Positions 58,823 to 64,000 of a DNA stretch of 64,000 nt are shown here, piece by piece. The position numbers and the translations under genes were made by a program. Below the pieces are notes generated by a model. That model was not told the DNA's origin, did not search any database, and was given only the letters and a program-made list of their open reading frames with translations. The stretch spans positions 17,443,525-17,507,524 of the forward strand of contig NC_134895.1 in the NCBI RefSeq assembly GCF_041734735.1. The letters are read 5' to 3'. The number at the start of each line of letters is the position of its first letter. Positions within the stretch are counted from its first letter, which is position 1. This stretch comes from Babylonia areolata. Its lineage: Eukaryota; Mollusca; Gastropoda; Neogastropoda; Buccinidae.

Positions 58823-60046
58823 CGACAGCCAGTCAACAGAACAGGGCCATAGTTTACTTGCACAATGTCAAAACAGTACTCCTGTCATGTCATTTCAAGA
58901 TGTTTATCAGGACAATATACCACTTGGCTCTGGTCACCAGCATGGCTCTGGTCTCCTTGCCTTTACCATCCACTGGGTCGTATGTCATTTTGTCTGATCT
59001 TGACTTGCGCTTCACTTCTAAAGCTGCAGTACTTCCACTATTGAGATCTTGTTACTGAGCAAGGCTGCATTGACACTTGAATGCCATGGTTTATCTCACC
59101 AATCAGCAGTCTCGACTCAAAACACACAGGGACACACACACACACACACACACAAGAGATTCAAGTTTCAAGATTTAATTAACCTTTGACACCTGTTGGT
59201 GCATGGCCGGGATTTCAGAAAATCACACAATCATGAACTCAACTAGGACTATCATAACATGTGCATCAATTAAGGTAAAATGAAGGTAAACATTCCTTCT
59301 TCTGCATGAACATATCCTATGTACATCAAGTTGCACATCTTTATGAATTTACTAAGTCCAAGGAGAATCTGTTTGTTTGCAGAAAAAAAATGTACAAAAA
59401 GAAATTACTACAGACTTTGGACATAATATGTTCATTGGGTAACATTTTTTCAACAAATTTTAGAAAAAAAAAAGTTTGAAAACTCCATAACAGAATGAAA
59501 TTCTTCACCAACAGTTTTCATGTCACATATTTTGCAAACACAATATTCAGTGTCATATAATTGAATTTCCATTCAACTGCCCTGTAAGCAACGAGTATTA
59601 CATCTGAATTTGATTAACGAAATTATGTTTGCAGTAGGCAATTGACCAGTATATTTTTCTCTCATAATTTCCTTTTTATAAAACTTATAAAAATACTTCT
59701 TTTTTTTTTTTTTTACTTTGTTGTAATTGTTCAGTCCATTTTTTTTTTTTTAAATATGCCTTTCAAAGCAGTAACAACATTGCGACATAAATAATCTTTT
59801 TTCAAACACACACACACACACACACACACCAGTGAAAAGGTGCCACTTCTCGGAGTCATCAGAATTAAACACTGAATTAGCAGCAGCAGCCCGGGCATTG
59901 TTATTATTGCGGTACATTCCATTTTATTGTAGGAAAACCGGTTTTCAGACATCCCGCCCGAGCGGCTTCCTCTCGTCCGGTTTTCTTGTGCTGGCTTGGG
60001 GGAAAAAAATTGCACCGTGTTGGACGACTAGGTCCACACACCAGCA
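58823..60046 (+). other. upstream of the SRSF11/SREK1-like gene
   Basis: Contains a CA microsatellite (59131-59153), T runs near 59700-59750 and a more GC-rich, CpG-containing stretch at 59890-60046 just before the start codon, the likely promoter and leader. No TATA box is clear. Confidence 0.35.
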
Positions 60047-62342
60047 ATGTCGAAACTGGATACTCGTGTTATCCAGGTGACAAATGTTGCACCAACAACA
60101 ACGAAAGAACAGCTGAAAACGCTGTTTCAGTTTATCGGCCGCATCAGAGACTGCAAGTTATTTCCCCCTGAGTAAGCGGTTCTTCTTCTTCTTTCCCTTG
60201 ACTACCGCCTTCATCATTTTGAAGATTCTGTAGACTATGTGGTTCGGCATGAATATGCCAGATAATGAAATATTTCAGCTCAATCAGAATATTGTAAAAC
60301 AGAAGTTTTATTCGGAACTTATTAACTGGGCGTTTATATGTCCAAGAAAATAACGTGTATGGGCTGGTGACTGTTAACGATCAAGTAAGATGAATATGCT
60401 GTTCCTTCCATTGTGATTATGTTCTCAATCCAACAACACTGTTAACGTTGTGTTACTTAACAACGAAGGAGACTCGAAGGCGGCCTCATCAAGTATTGTA
60501 TGATTAAGATATATATGTTAATGTATATGCACGTAAGTCTATAAAATTTATTTTACTTATACATACTTTATAGAGCATTATAAATGTACAACTTAGAAGT
60601 TAGAGCACATGCAAAATTTCTAGACAAGTTGATGTTGTGATGATCAGAATATAAAATTTCTCGATTTCATACTCAAACACTAGCATATCTAACATAATAT
60701 TAATGATTTTAAAAAGTTAACACCTTAAGTAAAGGTTCCATTGCCATTACTTAAGGCTACCATGGCACTTTATTCATATCCACTGTGTCCATGGCTTGGC
60801 ACAGAAAGATGGGACCCAACAATTAAAAACAAGAAAAAATGCACTTTGATCTAAAAACAATAAACAAAAAAATGAATCAATCCTGTCCTCAGAAGCATAT
60901 AGATGTTCCCATGACCCAATGTGCAGATATGTTTTTCATACTAAACCTAGTTTTAACAGGGAACATTCAGCACATACACTATGATACAGGGCTTGACATG
61001 AATGGTTGTCCGCCTGCCTGGGGCATGTAGATCATCATGTTGGGCAAGTAATGTCCTTATTGAACTTGCCTGACCAAGCAAGTTATATTTTCCAAGACTT
61101 GCATGTTGTGTTTTCAAAAATATCCATCACGCTCCCTATACCAGTTGTCAGACTCTCATTGTCTAGCAGGCGATGTTTTGAGTCTGAGTGGTCACTAGAA
61201 AAAAGAGAGCTATCACGCAGCTCCAAAAGGTGATTTGCCATTGGTTGCTATTTTGGGGGAACCAATAGTAATCTTTCTTGTAGCATAGTTCATCTTCTGC
61301 CCATCACATAAGTCACACACCTAAAAAAATCATGACGCATGGGACTCTTTCATTCCACTTTCATTGTTTAAACCAAAAAAACAAAAAGTTTGTTTCTATG
61401 AGACAATGGACCTTTGTGTATGAAGAGACAAAATTGAAAGGTCACTAACAGCAGAAGACTGTCTTCGAAGAGGAGAGAGAATGCAGTTTTCAGCTGATAT
61501 CGCTGGAACAATTTCTGTGGCTGACAGTCAACTGTGAAAACAAGCCAAGGCAATGTCTTGTCAAGTGAGAAAGAAAACTTGTTTTAGCTGTTCAAAACAA
61601 GAGTTATCTTTTGTGAAACCCAATAAAACAAACACATCAGTTAAAGAAAAGGGTTTGACTGCTTCTTTCTCTGTGTGCGTGTGTGTGTGCACGCGCGCGC
61701 ACGTGCGCATATGATGATGTATGAAAGTTTCTGAAAGGAGGGCAAGTGCAAAATCAGTCTGGGCAAGTGAATTTTCCAGTGACTTGCCTGAGGGCAAGTG
61801 GAAAAAAAAGTTAATGTCAAGCCCTGACATACATACGCACGCGCATGCATTCACACACACACACAGAGTGACACACACACACCAGTACATATGCATGTAC
61901 ATAGACACCCACACCCTACACAGACAAATACAGACTGATTTCTGATAGTGACAGTGACATATCTTTTATATTGTTAATATCTTTTGAAAAAAATTATATT
62001 GTAAACATGGAAACTGAGGCAGTATTATACTTAAGTGTGGAAGTACTGTAACTTGTTTTCGGTGGACAAACAACTAAAAAACAACAACAAAAAACCCCCT
62101 ACTTGATCAAATTAGTTAATGTTATCATTTCAGACTGGCTTAGTGGCTAACTTTATGCATGTGAACATGTAAAGATGTGTAAATACATGCTTCTGTTCTG
62201 TATTGCAGGGGATCCGATCAGCAGGTGGCAGCCAAGGTGTGCTATGTGGAATTCGAAGATTCGACGGCCGCAGGGGTGGCCCTCCACCTCACCAACACTG
62301 TCTTCATTGACCGTGCCCTCATTGTCGTCCCTGTCATGGATG
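60047..62342 (+). CDS. SRSF11/SREK1-family splicing factor, N-terminal RRM (partial, 2 exons)
   Basis: Coding exons 60047-60171 and 62209-62342 join in phase 2 and give 86 residues before the window ends. The start MSKLDTRVIQVTNVAPTT leads into an RNA-recognition-motif fold. The second exon contains KVCYVEFEDSTAAGVALH and LTNTVFIDRALIVVPVMDG, nearly the same as the RRM of vertebrate SRSF11 (p54) and SREK1 (both have HLTNTVF(I/V)DRALIVVP). These SR-like proteins bind RNA through this domain and act in splice-site choice in the nucleus; their RS-rich C-terminus would lie beyond 64000. Which of the two paralogues it corresponds to cannot be decided from this part. Exon 2 ends at a GTCAGT donor (62343). 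No downstream exon was found in 62343-64000. Confidence 0.87.
60987..61826. mobile_element. hAT-like non-autonomous element in the SRSF11/SREK1-like intron 1
   Basis: The ends are inverted: CAGGGCTTGACAT at 60987, and ATGTCAAGCCCTG at the right end (61814-61826). Subterminal repeats of GGGCAAGT and ACTTGCC occur near both ends. CAG starts and this end sequence resemble hAT-type elements. An exact 8-bp target duplication was not found, so the superfamily is tentative. Confidence 0.55.
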
Positions 62343-64000
62343 GTCAGTGATTGACTGGGTTGGAAAAAAAACCAAACTGTAAAAGAACTTTCGAAGTTAT
62401 AGTCAAAAGTTCTAAAAAAAATGTTTGCATTGATATCTTTTGTTAACCTCTCCAGTGTCAAACATTTATTCTGGCTTGTGGTTCCTATTTGCCAGGAGGT
62501 TTTTTGGTTGCTAAAGGTAATGATTAACAAAAATATTCCAGCATGCAAACTACTGGAAGAAAGTATACATTTAATGATGTATAGCCCTGCTTTTCTAAAA
62601 AGGAAAATGAACAGACTATGCACACAGCCCTGCTGTCCTGAAAGGAAAATGAACAGACTATCATCTTAGTATCAGTTTCTGATAGTATAAACTTTATTTG
62701 ATACACTGGCTAGCAATGAGGGAACCATAGATACGAGATTTATAAGCAAATTTGAGATCATGTCTGCATTTATGTTATAGATTGTCAGTAAAAGTAGTCA
62801 AGATAAACAAAGAAAATACATGAAAATGGAAAAAATCAAAAACAAAAAACAGATGTGTCTTCATACCTTATGTACATATTATAGAGATACATAGAGTCCA
62901 GAATTATTATGAAGCAATTGTTTGACACCACTTAGGCTTGGTTGTGATCGTTGTCTGCCAGTTCGAAAGTGTGTTGTCTGAATTTCTGATAGGGATGCTA
63001 GAAATAACGTCCTTGAATGACCTCACAAAGTTTGATTAGGTTTTTCTCCTTGTGAATAATTAAAGCAGACATATCAAGCTTTCCCACTGATGTTTTTTGG
63101 AAAGCCATAATCTAAAAATAGAAAAATAGAGGTAGGAAAATAACTGCGATGACTATACAGTATACTGATTTATCTGTCATGGGACATTTCAGTATTAAAC
63201 ACTTCAGAACTAAATGCAGATTTCTCTCATGGGGCATGGAAGAGGTTAACTTTAAGTTTAACCCCCAAAAAACTTTTCTCAGTTGTTCTTCAGTGAGTGA
63301 GTTTTGACATTGGGATTTAGGAGGTTGAAATTTGCTAATGCAGGTTTTCTGAAAATGTTAAAAAGTTTAGGGTCATGACAAGGGTTGGGATGGTTGGAAA
63401 GTTGATTTCATCAGGAGATTACCCATGTTGGCACTGCATATGGAAACTGCCAAATTGAGTTGTTGTTGTTTTTTTGTTTTTTGTTTCACTTTTATTTTAG
63501 ATGTTACTGATATTAGGATCAACAGATGCAACACTAACCTAGGTGATCTGATGAGATCCGTTTTCTAGCCACCATGACCTTTGGCAAATCAAGGGACCGA
63601 AAGTGTAACCAACCCTGTTGCAAGACCTGTACAAATTACACTGTTGCAGGTCTTTTTGGCTAGAGCTGCCAGAGCATCATTCAGCTGCCACTGGCATCAT
63701 TCGCTCAGTCACTGTAGTTTGTGTTCCAAGCTGTTTATTGGGGAAACCTACAGTCAGTGAATGATTTGCAGAACATTGTAATATTTCTTGACAATACTCT
63801 CAAGGCAGAAACAAATGAATATGTATAACCGTATATATATGCTAATTCTAGGGAGACACTTCAGCACTCCACAGTACAACCCCTCTTTTGTGAAAATTGC
63901 AGTAGTTTGGCAAAACTGCACAGTCTGATGTCTCCACTAAGTTCACATTAGAAAGTTTTATGGAACTAGAATTGTTTTGACATCAGAGAATAGACATATT
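62343..64000 (+). other. intron 2 of the SRSF11/SREK1-like gene (open-ended)
   Basis: AT-rich intronic DNA with no further exon. A short direct repeat of GGAAAATGAACAGACTAT occurs near 62601 and 62641. Confidence 0.5.

Overview
The window is eukaryotic: genes are split by GT-AG introns, the DNA is full of short tandem repeats (CA/GT, CT, long T and G runs), and it carries many families of interspersed repeats. The SINE families, the RTE-type LINE and the gene content point to a lophotrochozoan animal, most likely a gastropod mollusc. That assignment is inference from repeat style, not a database match.

Three protein-coding genes can be built exon by exon. (1) A SKP2 orthologue (F-box/leucine-rich-repeat subunit of an SCF ubiquitin ligase) runs on the + strand from 4658 to 14353 in ten coding exons whose phases all agree (515 codons). 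(2) A KRI1 orthologue (nucleolar 40S ribosome-biogenesis factor) runs on the - strand from 50564 to 24386 in eighteen coding exons, also with consistent phases (881 codons). (3) The first two coding exons of an SRSF11/SREK1-family splicing factor (RNA-recognition motif) lie on the + strand at 60047-62342, and the gene continues past the window edge. SKP2 and KRI1 converge tail to tail across about 10 kb of repeat-rich DNA. KRI1 and the splicing-factor gene diverge head to head across about 9.5 kb. No shared pathway is implied beyond all three being housekeeping or growth-linked nuclear functions.

Mobile DNA fills much of the rest. There is an apparently intact RTE-clade LINE with one 1003-aa endonuclease/reverse-transcriptase ORF (about 53280-56442) and remnants of related LINEs in reverse orientation. 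At least four tRNA-related SINE families occur, two copies with clear target-site duplications. Three non-autonomous TTAA-flanked (piggyBac-type) elements are present: two are copies of one family that keep a broken transposase start, and the third carries oriented arrays of a 14-bp motif inside its ends. A TA-flanked pogo/Tigger-like element, a hAT-like element and a small MITE complete the set.

Three minisatellites stand out: a 52-bp array with an EcoRI site in most units (20440-22310), a 32-bp array in KRI1 intron 13 that appears to be seeded by the end of KRI1 exon 13 and its splice donor, and a 71-bp array in KRI1 intron 5 whose units carry donor-like sites in the sense of the gene. Several KRI1 splice sites are immediately bordered by GT microsatellites or by a SINE tail, which makes this gene a good place to look for repeat-influenced splicing.
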